The position numbers and the translations under genes were made by a program. From Poa pratensis (lineage: Eukaryota; Streptophyta; Magnoliopsida; Poales; Poaceae), in assembly GCA_947311845.1 (NCBI GenBank), contig CAMZMU010000041.1:130455840-130519839 (forward strand): 64,000 nucleotides of DNA, given 5' to 3'. The notes beneath the pieces were generated by a model. The model saw only the letters and a program-made list of their open reading frames with translations. It did no database searches and had not been told where the DNA came from. Positions 25,542 to 37,985 of the stretch are shown here, piece after piece. Each line of letters begins with the position of its first letter. The stretch's first letter is position 1.

Positions 25542-26646
25542 TTACTTTGCCGACAATCCGACGAACTTGCCTCATGAATTTCGCCGGCGCTTTAGGATGA
25601 GCAGGTCATTGTTCAGGACGATTGTGCATGGCGTTCGGGAATACGACGACTACTTCGCGCTGAAGAGAGACTGCACCGGCCTCCTTGGGTTTTCATCACT
25701 TCAGAAATGCACGGCGGCCATACGGTGCCTTGCTTACGGGCTTCCCGCCGATGCGTTGAATGACTATCTCCGCATGTCTGAGTCCACCTCCGTCGAAGCC
25801 ACCTACAGATTCTGTAAGGCAGTTGTGAAGGTGTTCGGAAAGCAATATCTGAGGACACCAAATGAGGCAGGCACGGCTCGTCTCTTGACACAAGGCGAAG
25901 CAAGAGGATTTCCAGGGATGATTGGAAGCATCGATTGCATGCATTGGAACTGGAAGAACTGTCCGTTTTCTTGGCAAGGGATGTACAAGTTAGGGCACCA
26001 CGGAAAATGCAGTGTTATACTTGAGGCCGTGGCAGATTATGATCTTTGGATATGGCATGCATATTTCGGCACCGCCGGTGCCTCCAATGAAATCAACGTG
26101 CTCCACAAATCCAATGTGTTCAAAAAACTTTGTGATGGTCTAACTCCACCATGCAACTATGTGATCAATGGCCATGAGTACGATAAGGGGTACTGTCTTG
26201 CTGACGGCATCTATCCCACTTGGTCTACATTTGTGAAGACCATCCGCAACCCTCACGGCGAGGCAGATTGTCATTTTGCAAAGAGGCAAGAGTCAGTTCG
26301 AAAAGATGTGGAGCGGGCTTTTGGTGTGCTCCAGGGCAGGTTTGCCGTTGTTCGCTACCCTTGTCTTTCATGGTCGCTAGATGAAATGTATGAGATCATG
26401 AATGCTTGTGTTATCATGCACAACATGATCATTGAAGACGAGCGTGATACGATGAAGCAACTGGTCGGCGAAGTGTTTGATTTCCAGGGGCCTATGGCCC
26501 ATCCACATCCGGGCGTGCCGACGCAGTATGCAGAATTCCTTGCCATACATCGGGAAATTCGTGATGAAACAATGCATAAGCAGCTGCACGATGATCTCGT
26601 GCACCACCTGTGGACCGTCAAAGCGACTCAGCCGACGGCTGTTTGA
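25542..26646 (+). pseudogene. PIF/Harbinger transposase, C-terminal part with DDE domain (split gene)
   Basis: This is the remainder of the gene begun at 4695, starting in codon 71 and ending at TGA 26644-26646. The DDE_Tnp_4-type nuclease domain is complete. In joined numbering, Asp202 is in SIDCMHW, Asp292 in CLADGIYP and Glu328 in KDVERAFGVLQGRF; a helix-turn-helix-like region (FRRRFRMSRSLF) precedes it. I see no frameshift or stop. Translated alone, the frame begins inside LTR3 at 25477, so an LTR-initiated chimeric protein with about 22 foreign residues is possible but would lack the transposase N terminus. Confidence 0.93.
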
Positions 26647-26914
26647 TAGGTCATGGTTTAAACTTGGAATTCGTATTTAAACTTTGTATTTCGAATTTGA
26701 ACTTGTGTTGTATTATTTATTACATCAATTCGTATTGAAATCCGCTCGCAAGGTGTTCGATGATTTGCTCGCGTTTGGGGGACGGACGTTTGGGGTGCAC
26801 CGCTGTGGGCGCGGTCGAAAATATGGGCGGACACATGTCCGGTACCCCCCCAATTGGGCCTCGATTGGGGGGTGCCGGACACGAATTTGGAGACCCCCAA
26901 TGGAGATGCTTTAA

Positions 26915-28135
26915 CAGGGCAAGATTTTGTGAAAGTTCATGGCCGATGAATGGTCATCTCCCCGTCCAACTCCAAGTGGCCTGGAAGGTAAGGATGGAGA
27001 CGTCTAGGGTCCACGGACTCCATGGATTTTTCTTCCATGGTGGCTAGTAATCATAGGGTTACAGGAAGATTTTTGATCTGACGAGAGGCGTCCATGGAAA
27101 TTTTCGTTCCGGTTGCCAATCTGGTTGCACATGTGGCTGGTAAACAGGACAAGAGGGTATGCACCAGAGGAAGAACCGGAGATCGGGTAGATGGTCCTGT
27201 TCACCCGTGGATAGATAAGATTGTTTTTCTTTGTGTTTGGTCCAGTCAGGTTAGGCTCAGTGGATGAATCTAATCTTGCATGCCTCTGTTTGAAACGAAA
27301 CTCTGGTAGGAGAAGAAACAGAGCAATTTTCTCTAAAGAATCTGTTTTGCGTTGATCTCTCTCCTCGTGTTCAATGGAGTATTTTGTATTTTACAGTCGG
27401 TCGATGCCTTTGACTGCCGTTTGAACATGGCTGGCGGTGGCAACACACCATCTTTCCGAATAATCGATTCTCATGTTTGCTTGAAGAAGCTTCAAATAAT
27501 TACCGTCAAATGCAGAGCTAGATATACAGGCGGTTCTCTAGATGACAAGTGGGGCTAACTTTAAATTCGACCTAAGAAGAAAAAAAATATACGGAGATGG
27601 AAAAAGGAAAACAAGTGGAGATCTAGCCATAGACAACATCTGCTTGGTTGCACACTTCCCGATGATGATGCTTCCTTTTCTCTTTTTCTTTACGATCACA
27701 CAAGCAAATCTTACACGAGGCTCACTCGCGTCTCTTTCACAGGTCCCTCCACAAAATCTAACTGCTTTCCTCCCGTCCCTCTCATTGCCCATTATTGTTG
27801 CCGATCACAGGCGGCGTTTTGGGTGGTACGAGCAGATGATCATATTATCTAGACCATCAAGTGCAGCGTTTGGATGTGTGCGTGTCAGAATATGTCAGCT
27901 GTTACAGTCGCGTGGTAATTGCCTTATACAGAGCAACCTGTATATTCTTTGGTGTACGCACATGCATTAAGTGCGTGTCCTTAGCAGCCCCTGCCATCCG
28001 ATTGACGACTCATTTGCTGTGCCGGTGAGACAAGATGTTCCATTGGTACATAATTAGCATATGCTATTCACCGAGCGTCGGTACACTGCACACTGTATTA
28101 TCCTCCTCAGACAAGTACTAATAGAGAGGGGTCTC
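26915..28135. other. Host flank and intergenic sequence, no gene recognised
   Basis: 26915-26937 is the right half of the Harbinger target (direct-repeat copy B). The rest has one plus-strand open frame (27542-27970, 142 codons) with no recognisable motif and no supporting composition. I see nothing else. Confidence 0.5.
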
Positions 28136-29806
28136 TGTGTAACAAGTAAAACGCCGTTTTGACTCATAAGGCGATGTAGCCGTTATGAAAAAAATATTAA
28201 TGCATTTTTAGATGTCAACAAATTTTAAACAACAAACTTGGGTATACATCCGGTTATTCTATGTTTGAACACAAATGTCGCAACAAATAAAAGACATTTT
28301 TAAGGCCGATATAAAAAACGATAACAAAATCTTGTGAGAAGTCTTTTTGAAGTACCCGAATTTGTCATTTTTATAGAGGCAAAAAAAAATCTTCTCGTCA
28401 AACTTTGTGTGCAAACACAAAATGTCCTGATGTACAGATTTATTTGAAGTTTTGACATTTTAAAATACGAGTTTTGGGTAATGGGTGCATTTACACTTAA
28501 GCTATGTACAGCCGAATTTTTTGTTTAATTTTTTTGGCCTTTTGAAATACATTTAAAAAGCATTTTCCATGGTGGGTGAATTTAGACGTATGAGGCAAAC
28601 CATCATGTCCCCTTGCTGAAAAAATGTTTTGACTCATAGGTGTATAAAATCCACAACGCAAAACTCACATTTCATAACGTTAAAAAATTTCAAACAAAAA
28701 AGTCGGCTGTATATCACGTGAAAAAAATACATTTTTCTGGTATGTGTAAAAAGATAAATTCTAGTGCGCCAAAATGAATTTTCACTCGCAGCTTCAAATT
28801 AATAAAGCCCCAAACAACAACGTTTCGTGGCACACAAGCGCGTACAAAAGAAGAATAAACAACAATAAGCACGATGGTCTCACAACTCGCCCAGGAGAGC
28901 GGCGGCGAAAGGGTTGCGCACAGGGAAGCCGGTAGGCTAGAGAGTGGACGACGATGGTCTCGCGGCTCGTCCATGAGAGCGGCGACAGAGGAGTCCTTTC
29001 AAGGAAGCTGGTATGCAAGAAAGTCGACGAAGGTGGTCTCGCGGCTCATCATGAGTGTAGCGGCTGATGGAGAGCTTTTAGAGAGCCGGCGACAGAGGCC
29101 TGATGGCTTCGTCGAGGAGGAGCTGTGAGTGCACAACGTCAGGGGGTAATAAGTAACAAGTTGTTTTGACTCATAGGGAGATGTACCCGTTATGAAAAGT
29201 ATTCTAAATACATTTTTAGGTTTCAACAAATTTTAAACAACAACATTGGGTGTACATCCGTTTATTTCATGTTTGTACACATCACGGAATTAATAGACAT
29301 TTTTAAGACCTATGTAAAAACGACAAAAAAATCTTGTGAGAAGTCATTTCGGAGTATCAGAATTGGTCTTTTGTATAGAGGCCTCTCGCGAAACTTTGTG
29401 TGGAACACAATATGCCCGCATGTAAACCCAAAATTTTATTTGAATTTTTTTGACATTTTAAAATACAAGTTTTGAGTATTGGTGTGCATTTACAGTTAAG
29501 TTTTGTGTACGAATGTCGAATGTTCGGATGTACAACTAAAAGTTTTGTTTGAAATTTAATATACATTTTATGAGCATTTTCCACAAAGGGTAAATTTAGA
29601 CGTATGCGGCAACCGTTTTGACACCCAAAATAGCATTTGAAAATGTAAAAAAAAACTCCAAGAAAAGATTCGGGTGTACATCCGGATATTCTATTCTATT
29701 TTCGCACACAAAGTTCTGTGAAAAAAATACATTTTTATGGTATGTGTAAAAAAGACAAATTCTAGTACGCCAAAATGATTCTTCACAGCAACTTTAAATT
29801 AATGAA
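28136..29806 (+). repeat. Diverged 1-kb tandem duplication (28136-28815 and 29147-29806)
   Basis: Both arms start GTAACAAGT...TTTTGACTCATA and end with GGTATGTGTAAAAA...AATTCTAGT.CGCCAAAATGA...TTCAAATTAAT-like sequence. They keep the same order of landmarks (CAACAAATTTTAAACAACAA, then TACATCCG.TTATT) with many substitutions and small indels, so the duplication is old. The arms are offset by about 1,011 bp. The 330-bp stretch between them holds an 80-bp minisatellite. No coding function is evident. Confidence 0.8.
28873..29110 (+). repeat. 80-bp GC-rich minisatellite, about 3 units
   Basis: Units start at 28873, 28953 and 29032 with GATGGTCTC.C..CTCG or GGTGGTCTCGCGGCTC and contain GAGAGCGGCG and GGAAGC-like words. 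They are GC-rich inside an AT-rich duplication. Both strands are partly open here, but only because of the composition. Confidence 0.75.
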
Positions 29807-32370
29807 AGAACACATGCAGCAAACGGTATATGAAAGTTGCCTTCGGTCATGTACGATCGGTTCCAACCACAGGTGTGTGCACTAAATACATCTGAACCAT
29901 GGGGCTAGACACTGTTCAAAATAAAAGATACAGAGAGGTAAACATGTCCAAATACGCTGACAAAACTGAACAAGCAACAATGTGATTGTCCTAGGGAATG
30001 AGAGCATCTGGACATATGATCCGAAATGAATTTCCTCCGATCACACCGCTACTTTTAGCCTATTTAACAACTCGGCACACAAGTCTTGATTTTTTCGAAT
30101 GCATATATTTTATATTAATAAAAAAAGATGGTTTGCAAAACTTAAAACTTATGGACATGTAAAGTTTTTCCCATTGATCCAAAAAGGTGTTATAATTTCA
30201 ATGTAAAACCTAAGTCACCGCCCGATTTGCGGTGCGCTCTAACCCGCCCAACCAACTCCATGAGCTATCTCTAACCGTCTATTTAGCTCCTTCAGCCGAT
30301 TTTCGGAGGATGATTTTGCACACTACCTAGTGAGGGTAACTTGTTAGCTTACTATGGACCTATATGTCAAATCCATTTATAAGCTATCTTTTTTTTACAA
30401 TTGTATTATTCATGTCTCCATCTCTTCTCTCTTTGGTCTCCTCCATCGCCCACCTCGCTAACCTCAATGGATCCTCCTTCCCACACAGTACAGACTTCCC
30501 TCACCCCGTGACAGAGCACCCCTTATTCTGATAGTTCATTTTTTTACTCATGCATTAATTATTCTTCGTGCGCCATTATTATGCAATGAGAAAATCATAT
30601 GGTGCACTCTGAACTATGGTGTTTCAACCCTGAATAAAAAATCATATTAATTAGACACCCAAAACCCTATGGCTCCAAATATTAATCGACGCACATGTCG
30701 GGGTTGTCTCCTTGTAAAAAATACCTCCCCCCCCCCCCAACTTATTCCTTTTACCGTTAGTGAAGTGATCTAGGAAATGTGTCAACAAAACAATGTTATT
30801 AACCTAAACCTGGTTAGGTTCCTTGTGATGGAATCAACCCCATGTTCAAGTCCTAAAGTTGGCATGGGTGTTCTCATTTTTGGATTTCTTCCAGGATTTT
30901 AAGAGGCCATAGTCTTTCAGTAGCAGGTGACATGCCTGTCAACAACGAGCCGCTTGTGATGTGTATATGGGCGTTTGTGTTTGTACAATGTTTTTCTGAA
31001 AAACTGTATGAAATGTAGCATTTCATGATCAAACAACCTGGTTTGACAAATGCCTATGACAAGTGTTGGCAGGTGTGTGTGCATATATTCGTTGCCACGA
31101 TTTTTATAGTTGAACCAGACAATTCGATCAAAACCACGGAGTCATCTAAGTGTGCGTGCCCGGTATAGAAAGAGATAAGATCACAAAACAGTTTGTGGTT
31201 TGGCATCTAGGAGCTCAAGTCAAGGAGAGATTTGGATTGCTATTCCTGTCTGCTTGGAATTTAATCAATCCAATCATGTATCTCATGCATGGCCTGATTT
31301 GGTCTCGAGTTAGTGACATGGAATCTTTGGAGATCACGGCGTACCAACTTCACACAGCTTTGCTAATGCGTTGCTGTCGCTCCATCACTCGATCTAATGC
31401 CATTGAGCTAGTAGCATATCTTGCCTTTTAAGTTTGATCTACCAGCTGGCCCTGTAGGATGCCCAACACTAGGGTATGTAGGAGTGCGAAATGTGCGCCG
31501 CAAGCGAGTGATGAATGGCACTCTAGAGAGCCCATATCCTTCTGAAACTCTCCTGCGGATGCTGGATATATGTTAAACGGTTTGTTAGTTTGATTGAGAA
31601 CAAATGAAATTGTTGTGCGTACGATAGTCTAAGTCCGATTTCTGTCAGACTTTTCCTCTGAAAACCGTGAGATGGACCAGCAATCAAAAGACAGACGGAT
31701 TGATTTTAACGTCGGATCATTATCGGACAGAAAATGTAACAACGTTCAGAACAAAAGGAAAGATCGATGCATTCCGTACGTCTTAGGTTGAGAATCATAA
31801 ATGTATTAAACCCGAACTATATCAGTTAGTTGGTCGTTTAATTATGATTGCAAAATGTCAGATTCGAAGTATGGATGCAGCACTCTGCATATTGCGGCTT
31901 GATGGCCAAATCTGATCTAACATTCGTATGTATACATGCACGGTTCTGTACATAGCCAGGCTGGTTTCTTGCCGGTGCGTATAATTAAGCTAGACGTACG
32001 GCCCATTCCAATGTGGACCTAGCGGAATTTATTAGTGAGTGTTGCCTCTGTATTCTCCTTCTTTTTCCTCGTGTATTTGGCCTTGTACTTGTTCTCTTCG
32101 TATGAATACTAGTATGGAAAATGCAAAAAAAAAAACTAACGTATATGTACGACTTGATAGTATGTAAAACCGCTCCGGTACGGAAAAACATGACGTTTTA
32201 ATACTTTTAGAATTTTGATTAAAGATATTTGTTAATGTTTTTATATATTTCGGAAAATATAAGTAAGGTTTGTTTCAAATGTAAAATAATTCCAACAACA
32301 CTTTTTTTAGATTTTATAATTATGTATAAGATAAAATTTCTAGACTCAGTCTGAGAATAAAAGGTGTTTT
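29807..32370. other. Gene-poor intergenic sequence
   Basis: No gene recognised. The open frame at 31150-31431 (93 codons) has no known motif. A C-run lies at 30727-30739. Confidence 0.45.
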
Positions 32371-32379
32371 TCTGGTCAC

Positions 32380-32443
32380 TTTTACAAAGTTTGACTTTGA
32401 CTAAATTCATAATGCGAGGTAATTGTGAATGGAGGGAGTATAT
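32380..32443. mobile_element. Degenerate Stowaway-like MITE end
   Basis: The sequence before 32443 (TTTGACTTTGACTAAATTCATAATGCGAGGTAATTGTGAATGG split here by position) ends in GGAGGGAGTATA, the usual right terminus of grass Stowaway MITEs. I cannot place the left end. Confidence 0.45.
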
Positions 32444-32697
32444 ACTGCAAAAAATATACCATTAGCAACTTTAGATGTTATATTTTCAAATGGTATAACC
32501 TTTATGCATTACATTGCTAATTTTGGCGATTTAAAAATACATGCAGCACCTATATATAAACCACAATGGAAAGAGTACATAATTTCATGAACAAACTATG
32601 TTAGTTTGTATTCATGATAAGCCCTGGATGACGGGCCAGCATTATATATTATAAATGGGGACACAAAACTGTAGTTACACCAGTAACACATTGTTAA

Positions 32698-32945
32698 ATA
32701 CTCCCTTTGTTCCACTGATAAGCGCATAAATTGAGTCAAAAGTCAATGCCTTAAAAGTTTGACGAATGGTATAGATAAAAATATGAATCTTTACGATACC
32801 AAATCACTACCAATTGATTCACAACAAAATATATTTTCATAATATATTTATTTAACATTTTTATTTGTTAAAACTTAGTAAGTGTTGACTTTTGAGTAAA
32901 TTTATATGCCTTATTCATTAGATTGAAAGTAGTAATTTTATAGGG
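32698..32945. mobile_element. Degenerate Stowaway-like MITE
   Basis: It starts with TACTCCCTTTGTTCC, the Stowaway/Mariner terminus of cereals, followed by typical AT-rich sequence containing AAAGTCAATGCCTTAAAAG and, inverted, TGTTGACTTTTGAGTAAA. The right end (GAAAGTAGTA) is badly eroded. Confidence 0.55.
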
Positions 32946-33202
32946 GTTGGAAATCCAATCATAGTTAGATCAGTTCATGATCGAACATCGTGGATACAAG
33001 CTTACCAACCTGAACAAACTGTTGTTTCCGAGGAAAAGCTTAAGTTTCTCCTTCCGCATGGGTAAATCGAGAATCTTAGAGCTAGACCCATGGTTATTAA
33101 CGCGGGTGTAGATCTGCTTCAGATGCTCTAATATCACGCTCATATATAGTGGCGGAGCTGGCCAACAACAATTGAGGGCAAACTAGAATATATGAATGTG
33201 GT

Positions 33203-33231
33203 GGGGGGGGGGGGGGGGGGGGGGGGGGGGG
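33203..33231 (+). repeat. Run of 29 G
   Basis: 29 consecutive G, then AGGGGG. It follows GTGGCGGAGC at about 33150, a common start of small hAT-like elements. Homopolymers this long are unstable and hard to sequence, so the exact length is doubtful. Confidence 0.9.
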
Positions 33232-33954
33232 AGGGGGCATCCAAATCCCATAAATGTCAGGATGTACACTCGATTTTTTTGGAATTTTTTACATTTTGAA
33301 TTGTGTTTTTGAACAGTGAGAGCATATGCTCGTATGAATTGGATTTCCCCTATGCTAGGTACATTGAGATTTCCAACAAGAAAACAAAACGTTGACAAGG
33401 CCGTCGAAGTAACTGTGCATTTATCATATGGACTACCTGCCAATATCCCTTTCTTCAATACATGAACATCCAATGATCGATCCACATGGTGCATCCATGC
33501 ATGAACGTCAGAGCAGTTAATTAGATGAATCCACATAGGATGCCGCTAATCTCAAGCAGTTAATTAGTTGCAGTTGAATAAACAAGGCAAATGCATGCAC
33601 GGCATCCAAATGCAATAGAAAATGGGAGTGCAACATTATCTAAAGTAGTGGACAGTACTACAAGTTTTTTTTTTTTTTTGAATTTGGACAGTACTACAAG
33701 TACATATTTCTATCTTGTATACATTGAGCTCCAATATGGCAATTTTGTGGGAGTTTGGATTAGTTGACATCATGTGGCGCTTGGGTTAAACAATGAAGGT
33801 GTTGTCCCCCACAGCAGGCAAAATGGCCGGAAAGAGCGTCTTGGCTAAACGTGGTTGCCGGCTCTAGAGGGAGTACTAGTTTTTTGTTTTTTCTTAAGAA
33901 CAACTAACCCGAGTTTTTTTTAGGGATAAACTAACCCGAGCTACAACTTGCTGG

Positions 33955-34120
33955 CAGGGGCGGCCCAGAACTGACAGCGGACGGGGCTGGGCCAAAGTGT
34001 GCTAGGTCGTTTAAAGTTCATTCAATAACCTTGGGTCAGATTGTTCATACATCCTCTCTTACGCACCTGGGCTGGACATGATCTTAAGCCCCACTATACC
34101 TGGGCCTACGCCCGGCTCTG
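33955..34120. mobile_element. Possible small hAT-type MITE
   Basis: The left end CAGGGGCGGCCC and right end CCCGGCTCTG (inverted CAGAGCCGGG) form imperfect terminal inverted repeats of hAT type about 166 bp apart. The flanking octamers (CTTGCTGG and CTACGGAA) match poorly, so the target duplication is unconvincing. Confidence 0.4.
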
Positions 34121-36200
34121 CTACGGAAGTGCAGCCTTTGATTCTAAAATTTGAACCAAATGGTTGGTATTAGTCCAAAAAAAATAACCTATATAACATA
34201 TCAAAAATCAACCTGCAATCCATCCATCTGTAAGCTTCATGTAAGAAAAATCATTTTCAATCGTCATATCTTCAAAGGAAACCATGATTTTACCAACTCC
34301 ACCCGCAATCCACCATATCTAAGTTTCACATACTCATATAAGAAGTTTGATTCTTGGACAAGTTACAAACCTGACAATCGCCAACAAGTACCAATTTTGA
34401 TGTGTTTCGTGCGTGATCCTGATTCTGGCAACATCTGGGCACAAGTTCACCTTTTGCTGATTGAGCGTGGCCAGCTAGCTAGGGGTAAAAGGATTATATT
34501 TACTACAATTTCTTAGTTTGGGACAAATCTCCATTTTCCCAATGAAAATGTGTTGATTTTCCTAAAGTGGTACGCGAGGTCATGTATATATACTTGTGAT
34601 CTTCCCCCTTTTTTAAGAGGAGATGTGATAGATCTCGGCACCGCAAGTTTGGGTCCTTTGAGTTTCTCAAGTTTAAGTCAAACAATCTCAAGTAAAAAAA
34701 CAGAGCTAAGGGGACCATACTATAGGGATCAGACAAGACTCATTACATTGAGGTAGAGTATCATGATTGCCGACGATCACGTCAATAGAAGTAGATTATG
34801 AATGTTCTTCAATAAGGCCTAGACTGTTGTCGCAGTTGCAGGGGCAAGATCCTTGATTCATGTGATCTGAGACATAAACTTGACACATTATGATCCTCTT
34901 ACAAAGTCATAGGTGTTTTTGTTTAATCTGGATATCCTAATGCTTCAATATAGAAAACTTCCTCTTTCTTGTGGATGATTTGGAAGCTCCTATGATTATC
35001 GCTTTGACATGAAAGATATCATTCCCTTGCAGGTTTGCCATGCTGCCTAAGCCTTCACGGAGCCTCCAAGTGATGGATGATGTTCTGAGGACTCATATTC
35101 AAAAACAGAATTTTTTGGAGGCCCTAGAAAACTACTCTTTTAGGTATGAGGCACTAGTATAAAGTTATCTATTGACTTGAATCTTTGGGTACTAGGATCT
35201 TTACAGACTTAGATTGGAAGGAAAAAATCGAGACTACTTTCACCACTGAAATATATGAAGCCGCCCGAAAGTGGAGTATACATCTCCACATCTAGCAACA
35301 ACAACATAAGTGACATGAAAGAGCTACCTCTACATGATTCCACTGTCACTGATGACCATGCACAAACGAGAGTAACATAAGGGAGGCACAACCGAGCATC
35401 CGCGGCCAGCGCAACGCTCGAGGTCGAGACCAGGAAAGGGACGTTCACGTAGAATTTATGTGTTTCGTCAAACTTGAAGGGTTGCCATTATTGTTTCTTG
35501 ACTCTTTTTTCGGAAGCAAGGGGAAAAATAATGCATAAATTCTAAACAAAAGTAGAAACTCAAAGACTAATTCAAGAAAGATTACTGATTACTAAACTCG
35601 TATTTTTTATTTTTGTTATAAAAATATAATAATACTTTGCTAACTATAAAGGAAAACAAATAACTACAGCTTATTGGAAATTATTTATTATTTTCAATCA
35701 GACTACATACTTTATACATGATTTTATATTATTTTACAGTGCTTTCATTGGACTGACCTATTAACCCAGTGCCAAGTATCAGTTGATATTTTCTGCCTTT
35801 TTTTGCATCGCACGCATCACCCAGTAAAATATTGATAACATTTTGGTGAAAATTACTACGAAGAAAAAACTTTGAGACAAGCACGGAGAAAAAAAAGCTG
35901 ACACCAGGGCACGCGCCGGCGCACACCGCCTCCCGACGCCATTTCGTCTTGAGTGATTTTTTGTATTTCGGTTTTCAGTGTTTTATACTTCGTTTTTCAA
36001 TATTTTTGTTTTCTGGATTTCTGTGTACTATAATATTTAATATTTCGACGTTTTGTACTTCGGAACTTCGAAATTTCTTTGCACTCTTTGTTGAAAAGGT
36101 TGGGCATCAGAACTTGTATTAGCAGACTGCAACACTATTTCTAAGGAATAAACTCACTTTTTCAGCCCAAAAAAAAGAAAAGGTTGGGAAAAACGGAAAG
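34121..36200. other. Intergenic, no gene seen
   Basis: Several short open frames occur on both strands (for example 34151-34516 plus and 35209-35448 minus), but none has a recognisable motif. 35930-36100 is strongly T-rich and precedes the F-box gene. Confidence 0.4.
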
Positions 36201-36574
36201 GAAAAAAAGAAAAAGCGATGGGTTCGTGCGATCTCCTACTCTGTTCTGAGAAGCAGCGGTGTTGACACGCGGCCGCCGCCCGCGCGATCCGGCCTCTGGG
36301 AGCTGGACAAGGCAATCCTCAAAGCATTGTGGGCCGAATCTTTCTGTTCCCATTGCTTAGTTACTCGTGCCTCCCAGGCCTGTCCGGTTAGCCGAAGAAA
36401 TGGCCCGTCCCCGTGGCTGCAGCGCTACGTCCTCTGCACACTCGAGGGTTTCTTCCCCAATGCGCCGGCCAACTCAAGCAGCTGCTCGCCCGCCCTACCC
36501 TCTTGCCCGACGAATTCTAATGGTTTATCACGCCTGATTCAACTCGATTTTGTACTGGTCGCCGCCACCCCCTG

Positions 36575-36738
36575 GTAAGTGAAGTACGCAGCACTTTCTC
36601 AGTTAATTATTTCACTCGTGCCAAGAATTCGCGGCCCTTCTCGATTCGATTCGTACATCTACACAAGATTCAGTTTCCCAAGAACGCAATTAGTCTCCTT
36701 CTACGATTGATTCATTGCCCGTTTCTGTGTTGCGCCAG
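36575..36738 (+). other. 5'-UTR intron of the F-box gene
   Basis: The donor CTG then GTAAGTGA (GT at 36575-36576) and acceptor TTGCGCCAG (AG at 36737-36738, or CAG ending 36741) enclose about 165 bp. The exon resumes 13 bp before the F-box ATG. The GC-rich, T-terminated sequence at about 36230-36574 would be the first, untranslated exon. Confidence 0.6.
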
Positions 36739-36751
36739 CAGAAGAAATTCG

Positions 36752-37985
36752 ATGGATCTTCTTTGCGCCAACATCGTGGAGGAGATCCTCCGCCGCCTGC
36801 CGGCCAAGTACCTCCACCGCGTCCGCGCCGTCTCCCACCGCTATAACGACATCGTCCTTAGCCCTGGGTTCGTCGCTCGCTACTGGCAATCGCATTCCCC
36901 CTACCTCTCCGGCGTCTTCCTCCAGACCGAATCGCTGATTCGCCCCTGGGGACACTTCCCTAGCTTCCTCGCCGGCTCCCCTTGCCCGTCCACAGCGGAG
37001 TCCATATTGGCTTCAGACCTCGGATTCTTGCCTCACCTGCCCGAGTCTCAGTTGCAGGTTGAAACTATGGGCAGCGCCAGGATGATCTTTATCGTGCACT
37101 CGGCGGCTGGCCTGCAACTGTGTTCTAGGGGCCGCAGCAATGTAGTGCAGTACTATGTCTGCAACCCGGTGTCTTGGCAGTGGGTATGTCTCCCGGAGCT
37201 GCCGTGGCCGCATCACTGTTCTCTGTATGGCCTCTTGTCGGTGACTGATACGGGAGACGGCATCATCAAGAGCTTTCAAGTTTTCCTCTTTAACCACCTT
37301 GTGGATTGGCATAAGACAGGTGGATGCCTGAATCTTAAGGTATTCTCTTCAGACACCGGTCAGTGGAGGGCAACGGCCATCCAATCTCCGCATCTAGGCG
37401 TGGATGCATATCCGTACGGATCATTGTTTCTTGGCCAGAGTGGCACTGCATACTGTTTCGCAGGCTGTGGCATGGACAATGTCGTTGCATACAATTGCGA
37501 TTGCTACTCTATCCGGGTCCTTCCTTCCATTGCCTAACAGTGTCCCTGACAGTCCACACAACCGGTGTATAGGGGAGCGACAGGGTGGAAGTCTTCGTTA
37601 TGCACATATCGACTCCTCGGTTTTTGAGGTGTGGGATCTATTGCAAGAAGGTGAAAATGGCATGTCCTGGAGGCTGGTTCACCAAGTTGGTGTCATGGAA
37701 CTAGCCCAACAGAACTTGGAAGCAGCAACTTGGGCGGCAAGATTTTGGTTCTCTAGTATCCAGGGTCTCATCAATTCAAATTCATTCTTCCCATTGCTTG
37801 GCTTCCACCCGACAAAAGATATCATCTACGTGGACGTGGCTAATACGGTGGCCGCCTATTCCATGGAGCAGGGTACTATGAGGTACGAAAGCCCTCGGCA
37901 GTGCTCTAGAATGGGTATATTCCCGTATGTGCATCCGGCTCACCCAGTGCAGATCCCTACGATAAAGGAGGCACCACTTGAGTAG
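36752..37985 (+). pseudogene. F-box protein gene with one frameshift
   Basis: The N terminus (MDLLCANIVEEILRRLPAKY, then RVRAVSHRYNDIV) is an F-box, the part of SCF ubiquitin ligases that binds SKP1. About 370 residues of a grass F-box-associated region follow, with CNPVSWQWVCLP and later VFEVWDLL motifs typical of this class. I chose ATG 36752 because it opens directly at the F-box; an upstream ATG (36707) lies in the 5'-UTR intron. The frame ends early at TAA 37535-37537. Shifting at about 37523 (CCTTCC read as CCTCC) continues in frame through LPNSVPDSP to TAG 37983-37985, giving about 410 residues, a normal length. This is either a one-base insertion mutation or a sequence error. Confidence 0.85.

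Larger units (their letters stand above)
4111..26911 (+). mobile_element. PIF/Harbinger DNA transposon, disrupted by a nested LTR retrotransposon
   Basis: The left end reads GAGCATCTCC and the right end GGAGATGCTT, an inverted pair matching at 9 of 10 positions. Both ends are flanked by TAA (4108-4110 and 26912-26914), the 3-bp duplication typical of PIF/Harbinger. The insertion is confirmed by an empty-site paralogue at 3543-3629. Without the nested 20,630-bp retrotransposon the element is about 2.17 kb: a 584-bp leader, one DDE transposase gene and a 265-bp tail. GTCCGGCACC-like words recur in inverted orientation near both ends. The Myb-like second gene of autonomous PIF elements is absent, so on its own it would have been at best partly autonomous. 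Confidence 0.93.

Noticed and set aside
28873..29110. CRISPR-like spaced repeat
   Set aside because: The units are contiguous 80-bp minisatellite copies without constant repeats and variable spacers, in a plant context.
31150..31431. 93-codon plus-strand frame
   Set aside because: No motif, no compositional support and no splice or promoter context.
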